This document shows positions 55,924 through 64,000 of a DNA stretch of 64,000 bases, one piece after another. The position numbers and the translations under genes are program-made. A model generated the notes under the pieces. That model was not told where the DNA came from. It worked only from the letters and a program-made list of their open reading frames with translations, and did no database searches. Location: the NCBI RefSeq assembly GCF_001678945.1, contig NZ_CP015124.1:2208001-2272000 (forward strand). The letters are read 5' to 3'. Numbering within the stretch: the first letter of the stretch is position 1; the number at the start of each line of letters is the position of its first letter. Source of the stretch: Phaeobacter gallaeciensis (GTDB taxonomy: Bacteria; Pseudomonadota; Alphaproteobacteria; Rhodobacterales; Rhodobacteraceae).

Positions 55924-57237
55924 TTACAGGACGTAGCGGCTCAGATCGTTGGAGCCGCCCAGCTCACCAAGGTTCTTGGAGACAAATTTAGCATCAACCA
56001 CAACAGCCTCGCCGCCCCGGTCCGGCGCGGTAAAGGACAGCTCTTCGAACACCCGTTCCATCACCGTGTAAAGGCGCCGCGCGCCGATGTTTTCCACCGA
56101 CTGGTTCACCTCGGCCGCGATTTTCGCCAGCGCTGCGATACCCTCTTCGGTAAAGGTGACCTCGACCTCCTCGGTGCCCATCAGGGCGGTGTACTGGCGG
56201 GTCAGCGCATTGTCTGTCTCGGTCAGGATGCGGATGAAATCCTGCTCGCTCAGCGCGCGCAGGTTCACCCGGATCGGCAGACGGCCTTGCAATTCCGGCA
56301 GCAGGTCTGACGGTTTTGCAATGTGGAAAGCACCGGAAGCGATGAACAGGATATGGTCCGTTTTGACCGGTCCGTGTTTGGTGCTGACGGTGGTGCCCTC
56401 GATCAGCGGCAGCAGATCGCGCTGCACGCCTTCGCGGCTGACGTCGCCACCACGGGCATCGGAGCGGGCGCAGACCTTGTCGATCTCATCCAGGAAAACG
56501 ATGCCGTTCTGCTCCACCGATTCCAGGGCAACGCGGGTGACCGTCTCGTCGTCCAGCAGCTTGTCCGCCTCTTCCCCGATCAGCACGTCATAGCTTTCGG
56601 CGACGGTGAGGCGCTTCTTCACGGTGCGCCCGCCCATGGCTTTGCCGAACAGGTCGCCCAGGTTCATCATGCCGCCCATGGCCCCGCCGGGCTGGCCGGG
56701 AATATCGAACATGCCGCCCATCGGGTTCGAGGTATCGGTGACCTCCAGTTCGATGACGGTGTCGTCCAGCTCGCCGGATTTCAGTTTCTTGCGGAACACT
56801 TCGCGGGTGCTGTCGCGGGCCTCGGTGCCGGCGATGGCGGTGATGACGCGCTCCTCGGCGGCCTTGTGGGCCTTGGCCTTGACGTCTTCGCGCATGAATT
56901 CGCGGGTCTGCATGATCGCGGTGTCCACCAGATCGCGGATGATCTGTTCGACGTCACGGCCAACATAGCCGACCTCGGTGAACTTGGTGGCTTCGACCTT
57001 GATAAAGGGCGCGCGGGCGAGTTTCGCCAGACGGCGGCTGATCTCGGTCTTGCCGACGCCGGTGGGGCCAATCATCAGGATGTTCTTGGGGTAAACCTCG
57101 TCGCGCAGGTCATCGCCTAGCTGCTTGCGCCGCCAGCGGTTGCGCAGGGCGACGGCGACGGCGCGTTTGGCGTCTTTCTGGCCGATGATGAACCGGTCCA
57201 GTTCGGAAACGATTTCGCGGGGTGTCAGGTCAGTCAT
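55924..57237 (-). CDS. hslU: ATP-dependent protease ATPase subunit HslU
   Basis: The 437-residue AAA+ unfoldase feeds proteins to the HslV protease. The N-terminal [16 protein letters not shown], Walker [17 protein letters not shown] near residue 57, the I domain with [13 protein letters not shown], Walker [12 protein letters not shown] and the C-terminal [11 protein letters not shown] are all present; it ends DLSRYVL, the conserved tail that docks HslV. The ATG at 57237 is the family start. A membrane-protein gene lies between it and hslV, so the pair is not adjacent. Confidence 0.97.
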   Translation of the reverse strand: MTDLTPREIVSELDRFIIGQKDAKRAVAVALRNRWRRKQLGDDLRDEVYPKNILMIGPTGVGKTEISRRLAKLARAPFIKVEATKFTEVGYVGRDVEQIIRDLVDTAIMQTREFMREDVKAKAHKAAEERVITAIAGTEARDSTREVFRKKLKSGELDDTVIELEVTDTSNPMGGMFDIPGQPGGAMGGMMNLGDLFGKAMGGRTVKKRLTVAESYDVLIGEEADKLLDDETVTRVALESVEQNGIVFLDEIDKVCARSDARGGDVSREGVQRDLLPLIEGTTVSTKHGPVKTDHILFIASGAFHIAKPSDLLPELQGRLPIRVNLRALSEQDFIRILTETDNALTRQYTALMGTEEVEVTFTEEGIAALAKIAAEVNQSVENIGARRLYTVMERVFEELSFTAPDRGGEAVVVDAKFVSKNLGELGGSNDLSRYVL

Positions 57238-57250
57238 GGGATTTCCCGTA

Positions 57251-58321
57251 TCAATGAGAGGGTGGCAGCCGGTGAAGCGGCACCAGCCCGGACAAGGGTG
57301 AAAGAAGCGCGGCGCGGATGCGGGTCCAGAAAGCCCCCAGCGCCACAAGGAACACGCCCAGAACCAGAATGGTCGATGCGGCGCCTTCGCCGTCGAACAC
57401 CGTTCCGGCCAGGGTCACGCTATAGCCGATCGCGGCAATCAGGAATGACCGCCGGTCGATCACGATGGCAACAAAGGCAAAGGCCAACAGCACGGCCAGC
57501 AGCAGCAGATGCGCGCCGCTGCTGCCGTTTTCCAGCAGGCTGAGCGCGATGGTATTGACCAGCGCCGGGGCAGCGACCACGTGCAGCCAGAACCCCTGCG
57601 CCGAGCGCCGGGTGACCCGGTGCGGATCGCTCATGTCGAAGACCATCGCCACGACAAAGACCGCAAGGCCCACCAACAGCGTGATCCAGGCGAAGGGACC
57701 GCTGGCCGACAGTAGGAAGAAATCGCCGATATCGGCGGGGGTACCCATGCGGATCGCCCCCATCAGCAGTGCCAGTGCAAAAACGCCAAGCGCGATCAGG
57801 GCCATGGCAAAGGGCACCCGGAACCGCAGCCAGTAGATGGCGATGGCGACCGTGGTCAGCGCGAATGGCAGCTGCATGCTGGAATAATCGGTCTGGGCAA
57901 TCATGAAGGGCTGGGAAAACTGCGCCGACAGCCCTGCCCCGGCATTCAGCGCCCAGAGGACAGACAGCGCAATGGCCGGCGCCACCATACGTCGGCGGCG
58001 GATGAAATATTCTGACAGCGCCCACAGAACCGCGGCGCCGATCACCGCGGCGGTGACCGTCTTGCTTTGATATCCGCCCAGGCTGCCCGCCAGCATTGCT
58101 GCCGTGACCGCCGCCCATCCGGAGGCGAGGATCAGCAGCCCGATGACGATGAAGATCTCGTTGAACCCCTTGAATAGCTCAAACGGTTCATCGCCTTCTG
58201 CCAGGTTTTCACGCGCGCCCCGGCGGCTGTCGGCCAGCGCCAGCAGCGAGGCAGCCTGCACCTCGCTCAGCAGGCCCGATCCCACGGCGGCGCGCAGATC
58301 ATCGCGGTCGATGCCGGACAC
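57251..58321 (-). CDS. DUF2157-like membrane protein between hslV and hslU
   Basis: The 356-residue protein has a soluble N-terminal helix (about 5-32, [20 protein letters not shown]), a short linker and about ten membrane helices. It resembles DUF2157 membrane proteins of unknown function and the protein at 8.0 kb. The start is GTG at 58321, one base after the hslV stop, with GGAG of hslV serving as its ribosome site; hslU follows 13 bases later. The spacing makes cotranscription and coupling with the HslVU protease almost certain. A functional link is only inferred. Confidence 0.75.
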   Translation of the reverse strand: MSGIDRDDLRAAVGSGLLSEVQAASLLALADSRRGARENLAEGDEPFELFKGFNEIFIVIGLLILASGWAAVTAAMLAGSLGGYQSKTVTAAVIGAAVLWALSEYFIRRRRMVAPAIALSVLWALNAGAGLSAQFSQPFMIAQTDYSSMQLPFALTTVAIAIYWLRFRVPFAMALIALGVFALALLMGAIRMGTPADIGDFFLLSASGPFAWITLLVGLAVFVVAMVFDMSDPHRVTRRSAQGFWLHVVAAPALVNTIALSLLENGSSGAHLLLLAVLLAFAFVAIVIDRRSFLIAAIGYSVTLAGTVFDGEGAASTILVLGVFLVALGAFWTRIRAALLSPLSGLVPLHRLPPSH

Positions 58322-58322
58322 C

Positions 58323-58886
58323 CTATTTCTCCGGGCTGATGGTTTCGACGGTCAGCCTGCCGTTGGTGTAAACGCAGATATCGGCGGCGATCGCCATGGA
58401 TTCGCGGGCCACGGTTTCCGCCGATTTGTCACTGTCCATCATCGCGCGGGCCGCCGCGAGGGCGAAATTGCCGCCCGAACCGATGGCGGCTACGTCATGT
58501 TCCGGCTCCAGCACATCGCCGGCGCCAGTGATGACCAGAAGGTCCGTTCCATCGCTGACGATCAGCATCGCTTCGAGCTTTTGCAGGTATTTGTCGGTGC
58601 GCCAGTCCTTGGCCAGTTCGACGCTGGCGCGCGCCAGTTGGCCCGGCGTTGCTTCCAGCTTGGCCTCAAGCCGCTCCAGTAGGGTAAAGGCATCTGCGGT
58701 GGAGCCGGCAAAGCCCGCGACCACGTCATAGCCGCCGGGGGACAGGCGGCGAACCTTGCGGGCGCTGCCCTTGATCACGGTCTGGCCCAGCGACACCTGC
58801 CCATCACCGGCAATCACCACAAGCCCGTCTTTCTTGACACCGATAATGGTGGTCCCGTGCCAGCCGGGGAATTGATCGTCTGCCAT
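58323..58886 (-). CDS. hslV: ATP-dependent protease subunit HslV
   Basis: The 187-residue threonine peptidase forms the proteolytic core for HslU. After an 11-residue N-terminal extension the sequence [25 protein letters not shown] begins; cleavage before the first Thr would expose the nucleophile. [17 protein letters not shown] near the C-terminus is typical. The ATG at 58886 is preferred over the in-frame upstream start at 58913. It leads the hslV-DUF2157-hslU group. Confidence 0.96.
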   Translation of the reverse strand: MADDQFPGWHGTTIIGVKKDGLVVIAGDGQVSLGQTVIKGSARKVRRLSPGGYDVVAGFAGSTADAFTLLERLEAKLEATPGQLARASVELAKDWRTDKYLQKLEAMLIVSDGTDLLVITGAGDVLEPEHDVAAIGSGGNFALAAARAMMDSDKSAETVARESMAIAADICVYTNGRLTVETISPEK

Positions 58887-59370
58887 GCATGCCTCCAGTG
58901 TTGTTGCAGCCATATATGGGCGTTGGGTCCTTATTGCTCAACCGGGTATCTGACCTGCGGCTGCCTTTGCCCAATCTATTGCCGTGCCTAGCCTTCAACT
59001 TGCGTTGATCCATCTGGCGGGCAGGGGGCTGTTGCCGGGGTTCCTGACCCGAAAACTATGAGAGATGCAGGGCAAACCCATGCGTTATCAAATGATTGCA
59101 AGCCAGGCGATGAAACGGCAAAGCATGCCAAAGGATGGATCGGCGTTCGGCCCCGGGCAAATGTGCCGATCGGCGGCCGTTATCAAACCCGCTGATGCGC
59201 CCCTTGCACTGTATTAGAAGAGCGGATCACGGCGTTAACAAACTGATCATTTGTTATGCAATAGGCGCAGATCGGGACTGTCAAACGGGCAATTGTGAGA
59301 CTCACCCGCCTCTCCTACATGGGCGATAACACCGGCATGGGGCCGGTTGTTTTGTTACAGGACCCATAAA
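58887..59370. other. 484-bp divergent gap between hslV and the DUF1127 gene
   Basis: No protein gene is supported. An inverted repeat TAACAAA-CTGATCA-TTTGTTA lies at 59236-59256. A hairpin ACCGGC-ATGGG-GCCGGT followed by TGTTTTGTT lies at 59331-59356, just before the DUF1127 start. This could be the terminator of a small RNA or an attenuator. The heat-shock-type promoter expected for hslV must also be here, but I cannot place it. Confidence 0.4.
59236..59256. promoter_or_regulatory. Inverted repeat upstream of DUF1127 gene
   Basis: TAACAAA and TTTGTTA, perfect 7-bp arms around CTGATCA, 115 bases before the DUF1127 start. It could be an operator; the regulator is unknown. Confidence 0.35.
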
Positions 59371-59565
59371 ATGGCCACAACAGCAAATATCCATGCACCC
59401 CTCGGTGCGGTTGCCGTCCTCCGCATCGTCGACACCGTTCTGAACGCAAAAGCTGCCTTCGCAGAAGCCCGTGAAGCCCGCATCACCCGCCGTGCGCTGT
59501 ACCGTCTGTCCGACGTCCAGCTGGCCGATATCGGTCTGACCCGCGAAGACATCTCGAAGATCTGA
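59371..59565 (+). CDS. DUF1127 small protein
   Basis: The 64-residue protein ends with the DUF1127 (YjiS-like) motif: RRALYRLSDVQLADIGLTREDI. Small arginine-rich proteins of this type in Rhodobacter and other alphaproteobacteria are stress-induced and have been linked to RNA turnover and phosphate or carbon metabolism; the role here is unknown. The ATG at 59371 follows AGGACCC. It ends at a terminator (59600-59625) and is preceded by a long non-coding gap with a hairpin, which recalls other DUF1127 genes that are linked to small RNAs. Confidence 0.85.
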   Translation: MATTANIHAPLGAVAVLRIVDTVLNAKAAFAEAREARITRRALYRLSDVQLADIGLTREDISKI

Positions 59566-59599
59566 TAGGCAGACCTTCACATGACCTTATACAGCTAGC

Positions 59600-59625
59600 A
59601 AAGCCGTCCGAACCCGGACGGCTTT
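59600..59625. terminator. Bidirectional terminator between DUF1127 and Lin0512 genes
   Basis: AAAGCCGTCC-GAACCC-GGACGGCTTT is a perfect 10-bp stem. On the plus strand TTTGTGCATTT follows, so it mainly serves the DUF1127 gene, with TTTGCT on the other strand. Confidence 0.8.
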
Positions 59626-59643
59626 GTGCATTTCAGGGGGCTT

Positions 59644-60012
59644 TTATTCCGACCACCTGTAGCGTCCGGCCAGATCGGGCAGCCAGGCCTCGATCGCAGC
59701 CGTTGCGATGACATGCGGCGCCTTGCCATCCACACCCGCCACATCCAGCCCCCCGAAAACGGCCCGCACTTTTGCCCGGCCACGCGGCAGATCGGCGGCC
59801 ACCAGATCACAGTCCACCGCTTCGGGCTTTTGCACGGCAATAGTCACCTCAACCCGCATTTCGGAATGATCGATGCCCAGTTCGGAAAACAGGGTAATCG
59901 AGGAATGATGCAGCGCATCCTGCACCGCACGCCGGGCCGCCTTGGTGTAGTCCTGCCCGTAAAGATCGTTGCCGGTGCCCATTTCCAGAATGATACGTTT
60001 CTCCGTCATCAC
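59644..60012 (-). CDS. Lin0512-family protein, copy A
   Basis: The 122-residue protein belongs to the Lin0512 (TIGR02058-type) family of unknown function. It begins RIILEMGTGNDLYGQDYTKAARRAV; the family has, as I recall, a conserved GxGxDxHG near the N-terminus, and here it reads GTGNDLYG, so it is partly kept. The C-terminal half ends VIATAAIEAWLPDL. It overlaps copy B by 4 bp, and both are divergent from the DMSP lyase gene. The two proteins share DYTxAAxRAxxDAL and may form a heteromer. Confidence 0.7.
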   Translation of the reverse strand: MMTEKRIILEMGTGNDLYGQDYTKAARRAVQDALHHSSITLFSELGIDHSEMRVEVTIAVQKPEAVDCDLVAADLPRGRAKVRAVFGGLDVAGVDGKAPHVIATAAIEAWLPDLAGRYRWSE

Positions 60013-60353
60013 ACCGCCTCCATTTCAAAAGAGACAATGACGGCGGCATTGGCGATGACCGTCTTACCGCCACCCGGTTTGTCGATGTCCAGACCACCTT
60101 TGGTGATGCGGATGTCGGGGCGGCCATAGGGAAAGATCTCCTTCAGCGCATCGGCATCCACGGAGTCCGGCTGCTGCACCCCGATTTCGGCGTCGATGAT
60201 CATGGCTTCCTTCGGGAAATCGAACAGTTCGGCCATGTTGACCGAATTGTGCCACAGGGCATCCCTGATCGCGCGTTTTGCCGCTTCGGTGTAATCGGCG
60301 CGGCGCAGGGATGTGCCCATGCCGAATTCCACCAGTACCCGCGTTTTGGCCAT
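60009..60353 (-). CDS. Lin0512-family protein, copy B
   Basis: The 114-residue paralogue of the downstream gene begins RVLVEFGMGTSLRRADYTEAAKRAI. Where the family motif is expected it reads GMGTSLRR, with no histidine and no glycine at its end, so the putative active-site motif looks degenerate. Its C-terminal half contains TKGGLDIDKPGGGKTVIANAA. The start at 60353 follows AGGACCGTC. It is translated first in the pair and is divergent from dddL across 163 bp. Nothing is known of the reaction. Confidence 0.7.
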   Translation of the reverse strand: MAKTRVLVEFGMGTSLRRADYTEAAKRAIRDALWHNSVNMAELFDFPKEAMIIDAEIGVQQPDSVDADALKEIFPYGRPDIRITKGGLDIDKPGGGKTVIANAAVIVSFEMEAV

Positions 60354-60516
60354 GACGGTCCTCCTTTTTCTGGCGGCCACTTTGCCGGGGATCCGGCGCA
60401 GGGAAAAGGGGCAGTCTGCAACAGCCACAATTGCGACACGGGGCCGTCGCTGTGACGCTAGAGCGAATGGCGGCATGCGGGGACAAGCGTGGCAACCGTC
60501 AGAGGAGGGCGCCGAC

Positions 60517-61176
60517 ATGACCGACCAGATCCGCCTGAAAGATAGTCCGGAGTGGGATTATCTGCTACGGGATTTCTATGAGTTCTACCGCCGCCTGCCT
60601 GCGGGTGGCAGCGTCAAGATCCGCAGTCATCAGCGCATGGTCCGTGAACGCATCAGCCGGGTTCTGAAATCCAATGCCGAGGTTCGCGCCGGTGCCAGCG
60701 TTGATAAACCCGTGACGGCGCATCTGCAGCGGGCGCTCGACAACGGACGGCAGGAACGCCACGGCGCCTTTATCCGCGCGATCGAGGCGGTGCGGCAGCA
60801 TCTGGTCTGGCAATACGGCTATGAAAAGGTGCCCCGCGGGTTGGAGCGCAAATACGCCTATGCCGAACTGGCTGGTCCCACCGGCCCGGTGATGACCGAC
60901 GAGGTGATCCTCGGGCTGGTGCTGTTCGCGCCAGGCTGCACCTATCCGGCCCATTCCCATGATGGCATCTCGGAGAGCTATATCTGCCTCTCTGGCGCGG
61001 TGTCGGAGAACGATCAGGGGGTCTATGCGCCGGGGTCGCTGATCTTCAACCCGCCGGGACAGCTGCACCGCATCACCGTGGCGGATCATAACCCGTCGCT
61101 GCTCTGCTACGCTTGGGTTGGCGATCAGGAGAAACTAGCCAACCAGAAGATGGTGTTCACGCGCGCACCCAAATAG
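60517..61176 (+). CDS. dddL: Dimethylsulfoniopropionate lyase (DddL-like cupin)
   Basis: The 219-residue protein has a helical N-terminal domain (SVKIRSHQRMVRERISRVL) and a C-terminal single-cupin domain. The metal-binding motif is HSHDGISE with His146, His148 and Glu153, and the fourth ligand His184 lies in PPGQLHRI. Tyrosines at 143 and 155 fit the catalytic tyrosines of cupin DMSP lyases. The enzyme cleaves DMSP to DMS and acrylate. GGAGG lies 9 bases before the ATG. It is a single gene divergent from the Lin0512 pair; no acrylate-handling genes (acuI, acuK) are adjacent, which is unusual only for some relatives. Confidence 0.75.
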   Translation: MTDQIRLKDSPEWDYLLRDFYEFYRRLPAGGSVKIRSHQRMVRERISRVLKSNAEVRAGASVDKPVTAHLQRALDNGRQERHGAFIRAIEAVRQHLVWQYGYEKVPRGLERKYAYAELAGPTGPVMTDEVILGLVLFAPGCTYPAHSHDGISESYICLSGAVSENDQGVYAPGSLIFNPPGQLHRITVADHNPSLLCYAWVGDQEKLANQKMVFTRAPK

Positions 61177-61215
61177 GCGCAGATCACCGGACGGGTTTTA
61201 TTGCGGGCCCAAATG

Positions 61216-61246
61216 AAAAAGGGCGCCACCGGGGCGCCCTTTAAAA
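61216..61246. terminator. Bidirectional terminator between dddL and trxA
   Basis: AAAGGGCGCC-ACCG-GGGCGCCCTTT is a hairpin with A-run on the left and T-rich right side, between convergent genes. Confidence 0.85.
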
Positions 61247-61270
61247 ATTCTCGCTTCAGATCCAAGCGGA

Positions 61271-61591
61271 TCAGATGCTTTCGTTGATCCAGCTTTGCAG
61301 CGCGGCCTTGGGTGCGGCGCCGGCGCGGTTGGAGACAACCTGACCGTCCTTGAAGATGAACAGCGCCGGAATACCGCGCACGCCCATGGCGGCAGCAGCG
61401 TTCGGGTTGCTGTCAACGTCGACCTTGGCGATCTTCACCTTGTCGCCGTATTCGGCGGCCAGCTCTTCCAGAGCGGGGCCGATCTGCTTGCAGGGGCCGC
61501 ACCATTCGGCCCAGAAGTCTACGACAACGGGAACTGAGGAGTTCTTGACTTCGGCGTCAAAGGTTTCGTCGGTGACGGCTACGGTGGACAT
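61271..61591 (-). CDS. trxA: Thioredoxin
   Basis: The 106-residue protein has the active site WCGPC (Cys31 and Cys34), then [24 protein letters not shown] with the cis-proline region. It is a cytoplasmic disulfide reductase that would serve MsrA/MsrB, ribonucleotide reductase and the thiol peroxidase family. The ATG at 61591 gives the normal N-terminus. It lies 62 bases after the addA end on the same strand, consistent with the common addA-trxA arrangement. Confidence 0.95.
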   Translation of the reverse strand: MSTVAVTDETFDAEVKNSSVPVVVDFWAEWCGPCKQIGPALEELAAEYGDKVKIAKVDVDSNPNAAAAMGVRGIPALFIFKDGQVVSNRAGAAPKAALQSWINESI

Positions 61592-61653
61592 GGAAATGTC
61601 TCCTGAGATGAGTGGCAACTGGATGCTGAACCTAGGTAGGGCTTAAGGACTCG

Positions 61654-64000
61654 TCAAGGTTCCCCGTGACGCTGGAAGGCCCGCGTCACAACTTCGTGCG
61701 GCAGGGGCATCAGGGTTGCATTGCGGGTCCATATCAGCGCTGTTTCGATGGTTTTACCGGGGTAGATGCGCCCAAGCGCCAGCGCATAGGCGCCCATTTG
61801 CCGCAGCAGCCCGTCGGGACAGTCGGTGACCGATTGCGGAACAGTGGCATTCGATTTGAAATCCACCGCCAGAACCCGTGCAGGCTCCACGATCAGCCGG
61901 TCGATCACCCCGTGCAGGCGGATGCCATCCAGATCGGCCGTCACGGCCATTTCGGACAGGGTGCCGGGGGCAAAGACATGCGCGAGATCGGGATTGCGCA
62001 ATACGGCGCTTGCCTCCTGCAGCAGTTCCCCTTGGTCCTCGCATCCCGCCAGCAGCGCCCGGGCCAGATCCGGCCAGCGGTCCTCTGGCTGTGCGGGCAG
62101 ATGTTCCAGCAGCAAGTGCAGGTTGGTGCCGCGCGCCTTGGCAGCCTCCTCGTCCAGACCCTGATCGCCAGGCAGCGCCTTGGCGCCGCCCAGATCCGAT
62201 GGGCTGAGCGTCGGTTCCGGTGCGACATAGGCCGGGGCAGGCTGTGTAAAGACCTGTGGCAGGGTCACTTTCTTTGGCTCGGGGGCGTCGTGGGCGACAA
62301 ACTCCAGCCCGTCCCAATCGCCATGCTGTAGCCGCAGTCCCGGCCCACCGGGCAGGTCGGCTTCGGCAGCGCCGCCGTCATTCAGAGCCCGTTCGACCAT
62401 CTGGTACCAGCTGTCACCCTCTTTCGACAGCTCCCCGGCGGTCGCAACGATCAGCCACTTCTCTGCCCGCGTTAGCGCCACATACAATAGGCGCAGTCTT
62501 TCGTTCTGCTGTTTCTCCTGCGCGGCCTCGCGCGCGGTGAGCATGGCGGCGGGCATCTGGTCCTTGGGCACGCGCCACAGCGGCGCGCCTTCGGCCACGA
62601 TGATCTCGGCATCGCTGGGCGGCTTGCGTTTGGCGGTATCTGGCAGGATCACGATCGGCGCCTCCAGCCCCTTGGAGCCATGCACCGACATCACCCGGAT
62701 CATATCCCCGGCGGCGCCCATCTGGCGCTTGATCTCAAGATCGTCGGTCTGCATCCAGACAAGAAACCCGGTAAGGCTGGGAATATCGGTGCGTTCATAG
62801 GCCAGCGCTTGCGACAGGAGCGCGTTGATGCCGTCCTCTGCCTCTGGGCCAAGGCGGCCCAGCAGGCGCTGGCGGCCCCTGTGACGGGTCAGGATCCGCT
62901 CGATCAGATCATAGGGGCGCAGAAAATCGGTCTGGCTGCGCAGATCGTCGATCACCTGCATCGTTTCGGGGAATTCCGCCGCCCGTTCGCGCAGCGCCGC
63001 CCACAGATGGCTGCCGCCTTTGCGCCGGTGGGCAAGGTCGAACAGCATCTGTTCCGACCAGCCAAAAAGCGGTGATTTCAGCGCGGCGGCCAGCGACAGG
63101 CTGTCCTCGGGCGTCGCCAGAAACGACAAAAGCGCGGCGATATCCTTGACCGCCAGTTCGGCACCCACCTTCAGCCGGTCGGCACCGGCGATGGGCAGGC
63201 GGGCGGCCTTGCAGGCGCGGATGATTTCGGAAAACAGCTCGGACCGGCGCTGCACCAAGATCAGGAAATCCCCGGCATGTACCGGGCGGCGCTGGAATGT
63301 ACCGCGGGTGGGGCCGTCCTCGGGGATGGTGACCTTGTCGTCGATCATCCGCTTGATCTCGCGGGCGATGCGTTCGGCCAGGATCACCGTATGATGACGG
63401 GCGCCGGGCCGGTCCACCGGGTCGGTCCAGTCGCGGTCTTCCTCATCATCCAGCTTTTCCACCGCAGGCCAGAGGTCCACGCGCCCCGGCAGATCGGATT
63501 TAAAGGCACGGTGCAACGCGTCCTTGTGAAAGCCGGCGCGGGGGCTGTCCTTGAAAACCAGATCGACCAGCCGCAGGATCGCCGCAGAGGAGCGGAAGGA
63601 AAATTCCAGCGCCGCATTCTGAAGCGCCGCGCCGGTTTCGGCCAGTCGGCGGCCGAATTCTTCCTGCATGCGGTCAAAGGCATCCGGGTCGGCGCCCTGA
63701 AAGGAATAGATCGACTGTTTCTTGTCGCCGACCACAAAGATCGTGCGCTCCACATCCGATCGCGCGCCGATCCCTGATGTGAACTCCTGCGCCAGTTTTT
63801 CGATCACGTCCCATTGCACCGGGCTGGTGTCCTGCGCTTCGTCCACCAGGATATGATCAATGCCGCCATCCAGCCGATAGAGCACCCAGGCCGCCACCGC
63901 CGGATCGTTCAGCAGCAGCCGCGCCTTGAGGATCAGATCATCAAAGTCGAGCCAGCCGCGCAGCTGTTTGCGCCGCTCGTATTCCGGCAGGAACACGGAG
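61654..64000 (-). CDS. addA: Double-strand break repair helicase-nuclease AddA, C-terminal part (N-terminal part outside window)
   Basis: A 782-residue-long open frame runs off the right edge. It is the C-terminal portion of a UvrD-type helicase with DEAQDTSPVQWDVI (motif II), VGDKKQSIYSFQGADPDAF (motif III region) and RVMSVHGSKGLEAPIVILPD (motifs V). The C-terminal RecB-type nuclease domain has AVDFKSNATVP, whose Asp and Lys fit motif III of the PD-(D/E)xK nuclease. AddAB processes DNA ends for RecA. AddB would be expected beyond the edge. Gene order addA-trxA is common in this group. Confidence 0.93.
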   Translation of the reverse strand, partial: SVFLPEYERRKQLRGWLDFDDLILKARLLLNDPAVAAWVLYRLDGGIDHILVDEAQDTSPVQWDVIEKLAQEFTSGIGARSDVERTIFVVGDKKQSIYSFQGADPDAFDRMQEEFGRRLAETGAALQNAALEFSFRSSAAILRLVDLVFKDSPRAGFHKDALHRAFKSDLPGRVDLWPAVEKLDDEEDRDWTDPVDRPGARHHTVILAERIAREIKRMIDDKVTIPEDGPTRGTFQRRPVHAGDFLILVQRRSELFSEIIRACKAARLPIAGADRLKVGAELAVKDIAALLSFLATPEDSLSLAAALKSPLFGWSEQMLFDLAHRRKGGSHLWAALRERAAEFPETMQVIDDLRSQTDFLRPYDLIERILTRHRGRQRLLGRLGPEAEDGINALLSQALAYERTDIPSLTGFLVWMQTDDLEIKRQMGAAGDMIRVMSVHGSKGLEAPIVILPDTAKRKPPSDAEIIVAEGAPLWRVPKDQMPAAMLTAREAAQEKQQNERLRLLYVALTRAEKWLIVATAGELSKEGDSWYQMVERALNDGGAAEADLPGGPGLRLQHGDWDGLEFVAHDAPEPKKVTLPQVFTQPAPAYVAPEPTLSPSDLGGAKALPGDQGLDEEAAKARGTNLHLLLEHLPAQPEDRWPDLARALLAGCEDQGELLQEASAVLRNPDLAHVFAPGTLSEMAVTADLDGIRLHGVIDRLIVEPARVLAVDFKSNATVPQSVTDCPDGLLRQMGAYALALGRIYPGKTIETALIWTRNATLMPLPHEVVTRAFQRHGEP

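Overview
This window looks like the origin-proximal part of a chromosome from a marine alphaproteobacterium of the Rhodobacteraceae (Roseobacter group). That assignment rests on recognised proteins, not on a database search. The DNA is GC-rich, genes are tightly packed and often overlap by 4 bp, and the gene order rho-mnmE-mnmG-rsmG-parA-parB facing maf-aroE-coaE-dnaQ-secB is typical of alphaproteobacterial origin regions. A DddL-type DMSP lyase, an HslU/HslV pair, an AddA helicase-nuclease and a possible CtrA box fit the same picture. I recognise 59 protein-coding genes, two of them cut by the window edges, and one tRNA. I see no insertion sequence, prophage, rRNA, CRISPR array or integrase.

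Left third (1-32 kb): the tail of a hydantoinase/oxoprolinase-type protein; an oxidative-damage group (MsrA, MsrB, exported glutathione peroxidase-like protein); an EamA exporter; an HU protein; an amn-ade operon that could turn AMP into hypoxanthine; a class II aldolase-like protein followed by a DUF2157-like membrane protein; and a carnitine-type gene set (GlxA/AraC regulator, acyl-CoA dehydrogenase, ADP-forming acyl-CoA synthetase, CaiD). After these come queG, a GST, mtgA, glutamate synthase (gltD-gltB), uppP, an NDUFA9-like reductase, tRNA-Leu(CAG), a chemoreceptor, ribokinase and malic enzyme.

Middle (32-48 kb): an orphan flagellin, mutS, grpE-hrcA, rph-rdgB-hemW and a DUF454 protein, then the minus-strand run hemJ, rho, mnmE, mnmG, rsmG, parA, parB. 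Two perfect 16-bp parS palindromes lie inside this run, one at the start of mnmG and one inside rsmG. The 414-bp gap between hemJ and maf holds several DnaA-box-like 9-mers, an AT-rich stretch and a TTAA-N7-TTAA motif. Genes on both sides are transcribed away from it, so I propose it as oriC.

Right third (48-64 kb): maf-aroE-coaE-dnaQ, secB, fxsA, a Tim44-like protein, mltA, an Smr protein, a lipoprotein-like hydrolase, and hslV-hslU with a membrane-protein gene inserted between them. These are followed by a DUF1127 gene, an overlapping pair of Lin0512-family genes divergent from the DMSP lyase gene, thioredoxin and the C-terminal part of addA. The less explored parts are the carnitine-type cluster, the Lin0512 pair beside dddL, the DUF2157-like gene inside hslVU, and the origin/parS architecture.
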